A stretch of 7,114 bases of DNA from an uncultured Opitutia bacterium (GTDB taxonomy: Bacteria; Verrucomicrobiota; Verrucomicrobiia; Opitutales; UBA953), in NCBI GenBank assembly GCA_903929325.1, contig CAIYUD010000188.1, positions 1 through 7,114 on the forward strand, written 5' to 3'. Below are positions 1 to 6,951 of this stretch, one piece after another (position 1 is the first letter of the stretch; the number at the start of each line of letters is the position of its first letter). Below the pieces are notes generated by a model that had not been told where the DNA came from, did no database searches, and saw nothing but the letters and a program-made list of their open reading frames with translations. Both the position numbers and the translations under genes were made by a program.

Positions 1-20
1 TACCTAAGGGTTAGTTAAGT

Positions 21-911
21 ATGCGCCCATGGATAATTGCAGGATCACTCGTAGGAGCATCTTTAACAAGTGCACCAAGTGAAGCCGTAGCGCCGCAGCC
101 ACACGTGGTCATCAAGACCGAAGGAGACTTTCGCATCATCCAAGCCAACGGGATTCCGAACCATGTGACAGGGCGCTTTCCGAGTCGTCAAAACCCCAAC
201 GCAATTGCAGCGAAAGACTATACATTTCGCGTCTCCCTGAAGCCACAAGTAGCCACAAAGCCGATCGCGACTGGCTATGCATGGTTCGGCGTCGCACTGA
301 ATGGCATCCCTTTTGAACCCGGCACTCAAGAGTTCTGGAAGGAAGATCGTAACTCAGGATGGCATTATGAAGCTGTCGGCGGTGAATCAAATTTAGGCAT
401 CGATCAGAGCCTCGCCCATGTACAGCCCAATGGCGCTTACCACTACCATGGCCTCCCGCACGGCCTCATCCAACTACTGGGTGGTGATAACAAAAAGATG
501 ACATTGGTGGGATGGGCCGCCGATGGCTTTCCGATTTACGCTAATTACGGCTACCAGGATCCGAAAAATGCCAAGAGCGCTCTTAAGAAAATGCGCTCGA
601 GCTATCGCTTGAAATTAGGCGATAGGCCAAAAAGCACGTCAGGTCCCAGCGGGAAGTACGACGGAAACTTTACAGAGGACTACGAATATGTCAGCGGGCT
701 CGGCGACCTTGACGAGTGTAATGGCCGCTTCGGCATAACCCCAGAATTCCCACAAGGTATTTACCATTATTATATCACTGAATCTTTTCCGCTGATTTCG
801 CGGCAGTGGAAAGGCTTAGCGGATTCAAGCTTTCAGAAGCAAGGGCCACCGCCAGGGACAACTGCCAAGAAGCCCCGGCGAGAGAATGGCCCAGAACAAC
901 TGAATCGGTAA
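21..911 (+). CDS. Secreted YHYH-domain protein
   Basis: This is a 296-residue protein whose N-terminus (about residues 1-24, ending SEAVA) looks like a signal peptide, so it is probably periplasmic or exported. It carries the YHYH signature at residues 140-143 in the context GAYHYHGLPHGL. The family-typical segment GWAADGFPIYA follows at 165-175. The second half of the domain reads LDECNGR (230-236), then PEFPQGIYHYYIT (241-253), a second histidine/tyrosine cluster. The paired clusters suggest metal binding, but the biochemical role of YHYH proteins is not established to my knowledge, so no reaction is assigned. The C-terminal 25 residues are proline-rich and basic. An in-frame TAG at 12-14 bounds the ATG, and AAGGG at 6-10 is a possible ribosome site. 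The gene converges on mcsB with an 8-bp gap, and its left neighbour is outside the window. Family assignment is confident; function is unknown. Confidence 0.85.
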   Translation: MRPWIIAGSLVGASLTSAPSEAVAPQPHVVIKTEGDFRIIQANGIPNHVTGRFPSRQNPNAIAAKDYTFRVSLKPQVATKPIATGYAWFGVALNGIPFEPGTQEFWKEDRNSGWHYEAVGGESNLGIDQSLAHVQPNGAYHYHGLPHGLIQLLGGDNKKMTLVGWAADGFPIYANYGYQDPKNAKSALKKMRSSYRLKLGDRPKSTSGPSGKYDGNFTEDYEYVSGLGDLDECNGRFGITPEFPQGIYHYYITESFPLISRQWKGLADSSFQKQGPPPGTTAKKPRRENGPEQLNR

Positions 912-919
912 CAAAACCC

Positions 920-1996
920 TTACGGCAGCCTAGGAGCTGACGGCTCAGGGAAGTCAGCTAACGTATCGCGGGTCGTGGTCGCACGACGGGCGTCTCGTGC
1001 TTCGGTGTCCAACTCGGCGCCCGCACGTAATTGCACGTGGGCGGGCTGTCCCTCAATCATCAATCGATCAACGGTTGCACGACGGGCTTCTGGCAACATG
1101 CCGACGTCACAGGCGAGTCGTAGAAGTGAAAGATTAGCCATCGACTCACCACTCGTCAGGAGACGGGCATGACGCAACGTGCCAAAGGCACGGGCAATGC
1201 GGTCTAAGAACTTTTCTCCCTCAGACTCGATTAAACGCAAACGCGCATTCTCTTCCTGCTCGACTACGTTACGCACCCATCCAGAGAGATGGCGCAGAAT
1301 GGTGTCTTCGGATAAACCCAATGTTTGCTGGTTTGAAATTTGGAAAACATTACCGGCGGCATCAGAGCCCTCGCCAAGCCAGCCACGGACGGCGAGCCCA
1401 TCCTGACCGAGCGCTCGGGCAACTTTATCCATATGACCCGCCAAGCATAGGCCGGGCAGATGCAACATTGCCGAAGCGCGTAAACCTGTGCCAACGTTGG
1501 TGGGACAGGCAGTCAAAAAACCGAGTCGGTCTGAATAAGCTAAAGGAAGCGCGGAGCTCAAAGCATCGTCTAATTGTTCAGCAATGTGCCAAGCTGCGCG
1601 GAGGTGCCAGCCGCCCTTCACGACCTGTACGCGTAAATGGTCTTCTTCATTGATCATCACTGAGACGGTTTGATCACGACTGACGAGGGCAGCACCGCCT
1701 TTGCCGCCGGAGAGCTCCTTGGAGACGAGGTGTCGTTCAACGAGTGCCGCACGCTCCAACTCAGGAAGTGCTTCCATGCGGACCTCGTGTGCACGCCGAA
1801 ACTTAGGCATAGGATTCAATGCGCCTAAACACAACTCGGTCACTTTTGCGCGCTGGGCAGACTTGGCCCAACCTGGGAATGGATGGTCACTTAAGTTACG
1901 CGCCAGACGGATGCGCGTTGAGAGCACAATCGCTTGCTGCGCACCCAGCATATGGGTGAGTTCGTTTTCTGAAGAAAGGATGTCGCGGACTGACAT
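920..1996 (-). CDS. mcsB: Protein arginine kinase McsB
   Basis: The product is a 358-residue ATP:guanido phosphotransferase of the McsB type, which phosphorylates arginine side chains on proteins. In Bacillus this mark sends proteins to ClpCP. The catalytic core without the N-terminal domain of phosphagen kinases is intact: TRIRLARN (27-34), NEEDHLR (116-122), TACPTNVGTGLR (162-173, with the reactive-site Cys164) and GSDAAGNVFQISNQ (210-223). An RDARRA motif at 334-339 fits the RDxxRA phospho-arginine pocket used for allosteric control in the family, so regulation is probably conserved. Length matches the family. The ATG lies 5 bp after the mcsA stop with no strong Shine-Dalgarno sequence, suggesting translational coupling. 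The last 20 residues are proline- and acid-containing and look lineage-specific. Neither ctsR nor clpC lies in the window. Confidence 0.95.
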   Translation of the reverse strand: MSVRDILSSENELTHMLGAQQAIVLSTRIRLARNLSDHPFPGWAKSAQRAKVTELCLGALNPMPKFRRAHEVRMEALPELERAALVERHLVSKELSGGKGGAALVSRDQTVSVMINEEDHLRVQVVKGGWHLRAAWHIAEQLDDALSSALPLAYSDRLGFLTACPTNVGTGLRASAMLHLPGLCLAGHMDKVARALGQDGLAVRGWLGEGSDAAGNVFQISNQQTLGLSEDTILRHLSGWVRNVVEQEENARLRLIESEGEKFLDRIARAFGTLRHARLLTSGESMANLSLLRLACDVGMLPEARRATVDRLMIEGQPAHVQLRAGAELDTEARDARRATTTRDTLADFPEPSAPRLP

Positions 1997-2001
1997 AAAT
2001 T

Positions 2002-2481
2002 TTAGACGATTTGACCTTCAAGGTTACGGATTAAATCACGAAGGCGAGCCGCGGACTCATAATCTTCAGATTGCACAGCTTCGTCCATCTCTCGCCGGGC
2101 TGCGTCCAAACGCATCTTGGCTTGTTCAGGTGAATAGGTGACGCCGGAAGGGCTACGACCAAGGTGATGGACGCCGCACTGGATTTTCCCAAGCAAGGGC
2201 TCTAGGGCAGGAAGGAGTGCAGTCCAGCACGAAGGACAGCCAAGCCTGCCCTTCTTCCGGAAATCAGCGTCGTTCATACCACAGGCAGAACACGCTAAGG
2301 TCGGGGGGACTTCCGTCTGAGAAAGCACCCCGGCAAGCTGGAAGACGGCAGGGTCGCCTGCCCCGCCCTTTTCGGCACATCCTTCACAAAGGTGCACCTT
2401 GGTAATCTGACCCTGGACGATTTGGGTAAGGTGAACGGTGGCGGTGGCGCCACAGACGGAGCAAGGGACGGTTTTGCCCAT
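2002..2481 (-). CDS. mcsA: McsA-type zinc-binding activator of McsB (UVR motif)
   Basis: This 159-residue protein has two paired zinc-binding CxxC sets, C7/C10 with C32/C35 and C64/C67 with C82/C85. Its C-terminal UVR (UvrB/UvrC) helix spans about 126-158 and contains EMDEAVQSEDYESAARLRD. That architecture, and the VHLTQIV..Q..KVHLCEGCA pattern at the N-terminus, are typical of McsA, which binds and activates McsB in Bacillus and Staphylococcus. It is the first gene of the minus-strand pair, with mcsB 5 bp downstream. I chose the ATG at 2481 because family members begin just before the first CxxC. The reading frame also extends to a TTG at 2523, which would add 14 residues unlike the family. 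No clear Shine-Dalgarno sequence precedes either start. UVR-motif zinc proteins in other lineages are annotated loosely, but adjacency to mcsB makes the call firm. Confidence 0.9.
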   Translation of the reverse strand: MGKTVPCSVCGATATVHLTQIVQGQITKVHLCEGCAEKGGAGDPAVFQLAGVLSQTEVPPTLACSACGMNDADFRKKGRLGCPSCWTALLPALEPLLGKIQCGVHHLGRSPSGVTYSPEQAKMRLDAARREMDEAVQSEDYESAARLRDLIRNLEGQIV

Positions 2482-2571
2482 GTGGTAGTAGGGAAACACG
2501 GTAACCGAGATTGGCAAGGGCAAGCAGGTTTGACTTCCTAGGCCGAACGGAGATGTTCACAACTCCCTGCG
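2482..2571. promoter_or_regulatory. Divergent intergenic region between mcsA and the KAS operon
   Basis: This 90-bp gap must hold the start signals for both mcsA (leftward) and the ketoacyl synthase operon (rightward), unless one is transcribed from further away. On the + strand there is a TTGACT at 2530-2535, a good -35 match. The sequence 17 bp later (ATGTTC, 2553-2558) is a poor -10. I see no convincing minus-strand promoter. I found no CtsR-like operator (tandem heptanucleotide repeat) by eye. The exact promoters remain undetermined. Confidence 0.3.
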
Positions 2572-3813
2572 ATGGCCACCTTGCCACGGATTGTCATTAC
2601 TGGAGTCGGCCTAACCGCGCCGAACGGGAATACTTTAGCTGAATTCCGAGCCAACCTACTGGCTGGAAAGGCCCGTATCGCCGAAATCGACGTCCGGCAC
2701 ATGGGCAAGCACCCTGCCGGTGTCTGTGATTTTGACGCTACCCGGTGGCAAAAACGCAAAGAGATCCGCAACGGCACCCGCGTCGGCTCGATCTCAATTT
2801 ACTGCTCTCGCGAAGCCATTGTGAATAGCGGCCTCGATTGGGATAAAACTGATAAATCACGTGTCGGTGTCTACCTCGGCATCACCGAGCACGGTAACGT
2901 CGAAACCGAAAACGAAATTTGGAATATCTCTCAGTTTAATAACGATACCAAATATTGGACGCACCACCATAACCCCCGGACTGTTGCTAATAACGCCGCA
3001 GGGGAAGTTACCATGAATATGGGTATCACGGGCCCTCACTATACCATCGGTGCAGCCTGTGCCGCCGGGAATGCGGGGCTCATTCAAGCGGCCCAAATGC
3101 TGCAACTGAATGAAGTGGATATTGCTCTCGCCGGTGGTGTCTCCGAGTCGATTCACACTTTTGGAATTTACGCAGGATTTAAAAATCAAGGCGCACTGGC
3201 TTCTCATGTAGATCCAGCCAAAGCCTCGCGTCCATTTGATAAGAACCGCAACGGCATCGTTATCTCTGAAGGTGGCGCGGTTTATGTCCTTGAGCGCCTC
3301 GATGATGCTTTAGCACGGGGCGCCAACATTATCGCCGAGATTGCGGGCTGGTGTATCAACTCAGATGCCACCGATGCCGTCTTGCCTAATCCAGATCGTC
3401 AAGCCGAGTGCGTTCGCAAAGCGTTAGAACGCGCAAAAATGAAGCCCAGCGATGTGCACATTATCTCAACACATGCGACGGCTACTTCCATGGGAGATAT
3501 CCAGGAGTGCATAGCCTTGCGCACGGTTTTCGCAGACTGCCCACGCACCAAGATTAACAACACGAAGAGCTATATTGGCCACTGCATGGGGGCAGCGGGT
3601 GCCCTTGAGCTCGCAGGCAACTTGCCATCGTTCCAAGACGGGATTGTCCACCCAACCATCAATGTCGATGACCTAGACCCTGAATGTGCCATCCCAGGCC
3701 TTGTCATCAATCAGCCCGTCTCCATGGGCTCTGTAGACACTATCCTTAATAACTCCTTTGGTATGCTGGGGATAAATTCGGTCCTGATCGTGAAAAAATA
3801 TGGGATTGCCTGA
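2572..3813 (+). CDS. FabF-like beta-ketoacyl-ACP synthase
   Basis: This 413-residue thiolase-fold condensing enzyme would join an acyl chain to malonyl-ACP by decarboxylative Claisen condensation. The Cys-His-His set is complete: C163 in GAACAAGNAG, H301 in STHATATSMGD and H337 in KSYIGHCMGAAG, with the conserved K332. The N-terminus PRIVITGVGLTAPNG and the length fit the KAS II family. Two features differ from housekeeping FabF. The usual NSFGFGG gating loop near the C-terminus reads NSFGMLGIN (394-402), and a histidine-rich insertion-like stretch (WTHHHNPRT, 129-137) precedes the catalytic Cys. The ACP gene follows after 32 bp, so synthase and carrier probably act together. No ketoreductase, dehydratase or thioesterase is in the window. 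It is probably a specialised synthase for a particular lipid or secondary acyl product, but the product cannot be inferred. Confidence 0.88.
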   Translation: MATLPRIVITGVGLTAPNGNTLAEFRANLLAGKARIAEIDVRHMGKHPAGVCDFDATRWQKRKEIRNGTRVGSISIYCSREAIVNSGLDWDKTDKSRVGVYLGITEHGNVETENEIWNISQFNNDTKYWTHHHNPRTVANNAAGEVTMNMGITGPHYTIGAACAAGNAGLIQAAQMLQLNEVDIALAGGVSESIHTFGIYAGFKNQGALASHVDPAKASRPFDKNRNGIVISEGGAVYVLERLDDALARGANIIAEIAGWCINSDATDAVLPNPDRQAECVRKALERAKMKPSDVHIISTHATATSMGDIQECIALRTVFADCPRTKINNTKSYIGHCMGAAGALELAGNLPSFQDGIVHPTINVDDLDPECAIPGLVINQPVSMGSVDTILNNSFGMLGINSVLIVKKYGIA

Positions 3814-3845
3814 CGGCTGGGGGTCTATTTGTAGAAGGCTGCTCT

Positions 3846-4103
3846 ATGAACAAGGACGACGTTAAGTCCATCGTGCTCGACATCATCCGGGACATTGCCC
3901 CGGACGAGGACCTTTCCGCGCTTAAACACGAGGTTCGCCTCCGTGACCAGCTAACCTTGGATTCAATGGACTTCCTCGATATCGTCATGGAACTACGCAA
4001 GCAGCATGGCATCGAAGTTCCTGAAATCGATTACCCACAGTTAGCCTCTTTGGAGTCCTGCGGGGAATACCTTCTGCCTAAGTTTAAGGCGAAGGGTAAG
4101 TAA
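3846..4103 (+). CDS. Discrete acyl carrier protein
   Basis: The product is an 85-residue carrier protein of the phosphopantetheine-binding fold. The attachment site is LDSMDFLD, with Ser40 as the expected 4'-phosphopantetheine site. The surrounding RLRDQLTLDSMDF and the following VMELRKQHGIEVPE form the recognition helix region of the ACP family. It differs from housekeeping AcpP, which has a DSLD motif and a strongly acidic surface, so it is probably a dedicated carrier for the synthase just upstream. An AGAAGG ribosome site at 3833-3838 lies 7 bp before the ATG, the clearest Shine-Dalgarno sequence in the window. The gene ends 9 bp before the convergent galactokinase stop, with no terminator visible between them. 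The basic C-terminal tail (KFKAKGK) is unusual for an ACP. Confidence 0.9.
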   Translation: MNKDDVKSIVLDIIRDIAPDEDLSALKHEVRLRDQLTLDSMDFLDIVMELRKQHGIEVPEIDYPQLASLESCGEYLLPKFKAKGK

Positions 4104-4112
4104 GCCTGGTGT

Positions 4113-5294
4113 TTAAGAAACGACGGCCGCGCCATCCCCTGTCGCAGCCGTAAATATCGTTGGCCGATGGCCAAACTTCTTCGCGTAAGTGTCAGCTAAG
4201 CCATTGGCTTCTTTTTCACCAAATTGGCTATCACAGAGCGCCATACAGGCGCCGCCAAATCCACCACCGGTTAAGCGAGCACCCAAAACTCCAGGGCACT
4301 CAACCGCGCGCTCAACCAAGAAGTCGAGTTCGTCGCAACTGTTACCAAATAGGTCACGAGACGAAGCGTGTGAAGCGGTCAAATTGCGCCCAACCCGCGC
4401 GACATCCTTGGCGGCAAGAGCAGCGTGCGTATCACGAACGCGTGCAGTCTCCTCAACGACGTGACGGGCACGCTTAAGTAAGTCACCACCTAAGCCACTT
4501 GTGGCAAGCAAAGCATTATCGGCAGAGGCTAAATCGCGGAGCAAGGGAGCTTTCAAGCGGAGTGCAGCAAAGGCATCCATACACTCGCGGTGGCGGGTGG
4601 CATAGAGTGAGTCAATGAGTGCATGCTTTTTTTGGGTATTTAAAACCCAGAAACGTAAACCCTGTGGCATCGGGACGTTCGAGAATGTATTTGTCGCGCA
4701 ATCGATAGCGACGAGGTGGTCTTTTTTTCCAAAAGCTGAGCAACCTTGATCCAGGATGCCGCAAGGCATGCCAACAAATGTGTTTTCAGCTAAACGGCCG
4801 AGTTCAGCCATGCGCTTACGATCGACACTATAGTTGTAAAGCGAACTCAACGCATAACCAGCTGCCAACTCAATGGCGGCAGACGAAGAAAGGCCTGCTC
4901 CCATGGGAAGGTCGTTGGTTACGGCTAAATCAAATCCGTGCGGAACTGACATTCCCTCATCTCGCAGAACTTTCAGCATACCGAGCGGGTAATTAACCCA
5001 GCCATCGGTGCCTTGTACTGGCTGAACTTGATCGAGACTTAATTCGACCAAGTTTTTCTGTGACTGGCTTATTAAACGAATCACCTTATCCGTCCGCGGA
5101 GCAAGTGCCACATGGACACCCCGATCAATGGCTGCACCGAGCACCGGTCCACCATTGTAGTCTAGGTGATTGCCAATGAATTCTAGGCGTCCAGGTGCAC
5201 GTGCAATCACCGTAGCTGGCCGTCCAAACTGCTCCTGGAAGAAGGCTTTCATTGAGTACAAATCTGCAAACGGGTCGAAGGGAGGGCGAGGCAT
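4113..5294 (-). CDS. galK: Galactokinase-family GHMP sugar kinase
   Basis: This is a 393-residue GHMP-superfamily kinase with the three galactokinase motifs in order. The sugar-binding signature is GRLEFIGNHLDYN (35-47), the ATP-binding GHMP loop is LPMGAGLSSSAA (129-140), and the C-terminal motif is GARLTGGGFGGAC (338-350). The catalytic-base aspartate is D182 in CGILDQ. The expected reaction is ATP-dependent phosphorylation of galactose at C1, the first Leloir step, in the cytoplasm. In classical galactokinases the signature reads GEHTDYN; here the Glu is Asn42 and the Thr is Leu44, while R36, H43 and D45 are kept. The Glu contacts the sugar, so specificity for galactose itself is not certain. 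No galT, galE or sugar transporter is nearby. The ATG at 5294 is used; Met15 (5252) is a possible internal start without a better ribosome site. Confidence 0.82.
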   Translation of the reverse strand: MPRPPFDPFADLYSMKAFFQEQFGRPATVIARAPGRLEFIGNHLDYNGGPVLGAAIDRGVHVALAPRTDKVIRLISQSQKNLVELSLDQVQPVQGTDGWVNYPLGMLKVLRDEGMSVPHGFDLAVTNDLPMGAGLSSSAAIELAAGYALSSLYNYSVDRKRMAELGRLAENTFVGMPCGILDQGCSAFGKKDHLVAIDCATNTFSNVPMPQGLRFWVLNTQKKHALIDSLYATRHRECMDAFAALRLKAPLLRDLASADNALLATSGLGGDLLKRARHVVEETARVRDTHAALAAKDVARVGRNLTASHASSRDLFGNSCDELDFLVERAVECPGVLGARLTGGGFGGACMALCDSQFGEKEANGLADTYAKKFGHRPTIFTAATGDGAAVVS

Positions 5295-5311
5295 TTTAAG
5301 GTGCCAATGGC

Positions 5312-5339
5312 TTGTCGCTGGAACCTAAGGGGCTATATT
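5312..5339 (+). promoter_or_regulatory. Candidate sigma70-like promoter of the secreted protein gene
   Basis: TTGTCG at 5312-5317 (4 of 6 to the -35 consensus) is followed after 16 bp by TATATT at 5334-5339 (5 of 6 to the -10 consensus). It lies in the 59-bp divergent gap between galK and the secreted protein gene. Transcription would start near 5346, leaving a leader of only about 8 nt before the ATG at 5354. That would be close to leaderless and agrees with the absence of a good ribosome site. It is a by-eye call from a consensus that may not be exact for this phylum. Confidence 0.35.
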
Positions 5340-5353
5340 GGGGTATAACTCTT

Positions 5354-6307
5354 ATGCGCCTTCTTGTGCTACTTGCTGGTATTCTTTGCTTTGACTCTGT
5401 CGTCATGGCAGAAACTGCCCGGCTACGTAAAAAAGATAATGGCAATATCGTAGAGGTCGAAATCGTCGAAGTTCAGGTTGATAGAGTCACCTTCCGGCTA
5501 CCCGGTGGCGAACAAACCCATACCATCGCATGGGAGGGATTGGATACGGAATGGATTAAGCGCAATTCACCAGCGGTTTGGAATGAGCACGAGCTCATGC
5601 TCAAGCCAGAGCCAAAGACAGAAACAAAGAAAGAAGATACGGGAGATCCTTTTGCGAAAGAAACGCCACCTGCCGACACGAAGGAACTCGTTAAAAATCT
5701 TTCGAGCGCTCTCTCAGATCGCATGAAGGGTATTGATGCTTGGACTATCACAAGCTTCTGCAAAACCTACGGAATAGAAGAAGCAGCATTTTGGAGAGGC
5801 TACGACGAGCTTCGCAAGGCCAGCGGAACGTATGTCGAACCAAAGACAACCGACGGCGATAAATCTTCGGCGGATAAGAAAAGCAGTCGAACCAAAGATG
5901 GCAGCAAAGACCGCCAGTCTTGGGAGCGCGATCCTGCAGGAAAAGCTCGTGAAGACCTTCTGCGAGCCGAGTCAGAAAAAGGCCACACCACCCTTAACTG
6001 TATTGGCTACATCCGAACCATTGCAGATGGAGGCTACAAGGGTCGTCTCGCTTGGCAGTTCTTACGTGAAAACGCGGAGGACCGCAAAGCGCTAGCTGCA
6101 CGGTTACGAAAATACGAAACCTTGGCCGGCGAACTTGCTGATCGCACTGACAAGACAGATGCGAAGCGGGATGCTTTAGTCCTACGAAAATTACTCGGCG
6201 ACGTGGCTGCTTCTGTCGAAAAGCTTTCAAAAGAAAATAACACGCAAGAGGAGAAGCTAAAGAGCGACTGCCAGTCGCTGGTTACGCGCCTAGGCGCAGT
6301 CCGGTAA
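5354..6307 (+). CDS. Secreted charged protein with possible SHD1-like N-terminal domain
   Basis: The protein is 317 residues from the ATG at 5354. It begins with a clear signal peptide, MRLLVLLAGILCFDSVVMA, with likely cleavage after Ala19. Residues about 21-70 (a basic start, then VEVEIVEVQVDRVTFRLPGG and IAWEGLDTEWIKR) resemble the small beta-strand SHD1-like domain common in secreted proteins of Planctomycetes and Verrucomicrobia, but the match is by eye only. A low-complexity Lys/Asp/Ser-rich linker covers about 160-195. The rest is charged and predicted helical (about 195-317), with coiled-coil potential toward the end. There is no enzymatic motif and no membrane segment beyond the signal peptide. 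I rejected a TTG at 5312 because it would place 14 polar residues before the signal peptide. The kinase-like gene starts 3 bp after its stop, so the two are probably co-translated. Function is unknown. Confidence 0.75.
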   Translation: MRLLVLLAGILCFDSVVMAETARLRKKDNGNIVEVEIVEVQVDRVTFRLPGGEQTHTIAWEGLDTEWIKRNSPAVWNEHELMLKPEPKTETKKEDTGDPFAKETPPADTKELVKNLSSALSDRMKGIDAWTITSFCKTYGIEEAAFWRGYDELRKASGTYVEPKTTDGDKSSADKKSSRTKDGSKDRQSWERDPAGKAREDLLRAESEKGHTTLNCIGYIRTIADGGYKGRLAWQFLRENAEDRKALAARLRKYETLAGELADRTDKTDAKRDALVLRKLLGDVAASVEKLSKENNTQEEKLKSDCQSLVTRLGAVR

Positions 6308-6310
6308 GGA

Positions 6311-6904
6311 ATGGCCGCGCCCTCCAAAAGTTCACTGGCGAAGCTAGGCTTGAGGGCCGCAGGGGTTGCTCATGACATAGCTCACCCACTGTCTGTCGCC
6401 CTACTCGCCGCACAAAACATTGAAGGTAAGGGAGCAGCTCAACTTAAAGCATCGTTACGTCGCATGGAGAAACTCCTGCAGTCGCTACGAGCAGATCTAC
6501 GAGGTGAGTCGTCCAAAGCTTCGAGTGCTTCGGTAGATTTGGCTGATCTTAGTAAAGACATCTTCGCTGGACTAAAGGCGTCTGACCAAAAACGCGTTGG
6601 GTTTAAACTTAAGGGCAAAGTAAAGACCGATGCAGTCGCCCTCCATCGCATCCTTGAGAATTTAGTACTGAACGCACTTCGTCACAGCGATGGCGACGTT
6701 GAGGTAACCCAAACGCACAAAGCCAACCAACTCACCTTACTCGTCAATGGCGGTGCTACAAAAAGCAAACGGACTAAGGGCTGGGGCGTTGGGCTGGCAA
6801 GTTCCCACGATTTAGCCAAACGCTTAGGCTACGCCCTAACAGTCGATATCAAACCAAGTCGATCCCGGGCGCGTCTAAGTGCACCCAGATCAGCCAAACA
6901 ATAA
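6311..6904 (+). CDS. Minimal histidine-kinase-like protein, soluble
   Basis: This 197-residue protein has the order of a histidine kinase core and nothing else. The H-box AAGVAHDIAHPLSVAL lies at about 16-31 with phospho-acceptor His21. A dimerisation helix follows, then an N-box LENLVLNALRHS (115-126) and a G2-like GWGVGLASS (157-165). The DxGxG box that binds adenine in HATPase_c domains is replaced by LLVNGGA (143-149), so the Asp is Asn146. The ATP lid between the two G boxes is almost absent (about 10 residues). No sensor domain, membrane helix or receiver domain is present. It may be a degenerate kinase acting as a phosphotransferase or adaptor, or a minimal kinase. AGGA at 6307-6310 abuts the ATG and overlaps the upstream stop, suggesting translational coupling with the secreted protein. 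Its TAA (6902-6904) overlaps the start of the 87-bp repeat. Confidence 0.75.
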   Translation: MAAPSKSSLAKLGLRAAGVAHDIAHPLSVALLAAQNIEGKGAAQLKASLRRMEKLLQSLRADLRGESSKASSASVDLADLSKDIFAGLKASDQKRVGFKLKGKVKTDAVALHRILENLVLNALRHSDGDVEVTQTHKANQLTLLVNGGATKSKRTKGWGVGLASSHDLAKRLGYALTVDIKPSRSRARLSAPRSAKQ

Positions 6905-6929
6905 GAGGACCGGCCGTCTTCCTCTTCAG

Positions 6930-6949
6930 AAAAACGACCGGTCGGTTTT
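6930..6949. terminator. Palindrome with A/T flanks, candidate bidirectional terminator (copy 1)
   Basis: The core CGACCGGTCG (6935-6944) is a perfect palindrome flanked by AAAAA and, after one mismatch, TTTT. Read rightward it could end the kinase operon; read leftward it could end tRNA transcription with a T5 tract. The loop is tight, since the core has no spacer and must open at CCGG, so efficiency is uncertain. The 7-bp hairpin just upstream (6903-6926) has no following U-tract and is not a terminator alone. Confidence 0.35.
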
Positions 6950-6951
6950 AA

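Noticed and set aside
935..947. GAGC/GCTC inverted repeat near the yhyh-mcsB junction as a terminator
   Set aside because: It is a 4-bp stem inside the mcsB coding end with no T-tract on either strand.
1321..1653. Plus-strand open frames inside mcsB (also 1701-2141)
   Set aside because: They lie opposite a strongly conserved gene, have arginine/serine-rich shadow composition, and have no recognisable domain.
2482..2523. Upstream TTG start for mcsA
   Set aside because: It would add 14 residues before the first CxxC that do not resemble McsA N-termini; ATG at 2481 fits the family.
2857..3207. Minus-strand open frame inside the ketoacyl synthase gene
   Set aside because: It is antisense to a conserved catalytic region with no family resemblance or start signal.
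5312..5353. Upstream TTG start for the secreted protein
   Set aside because: It would put polar residues in front of a well-formed signal peptide, and the same TTG fits better as part of a -35 element.
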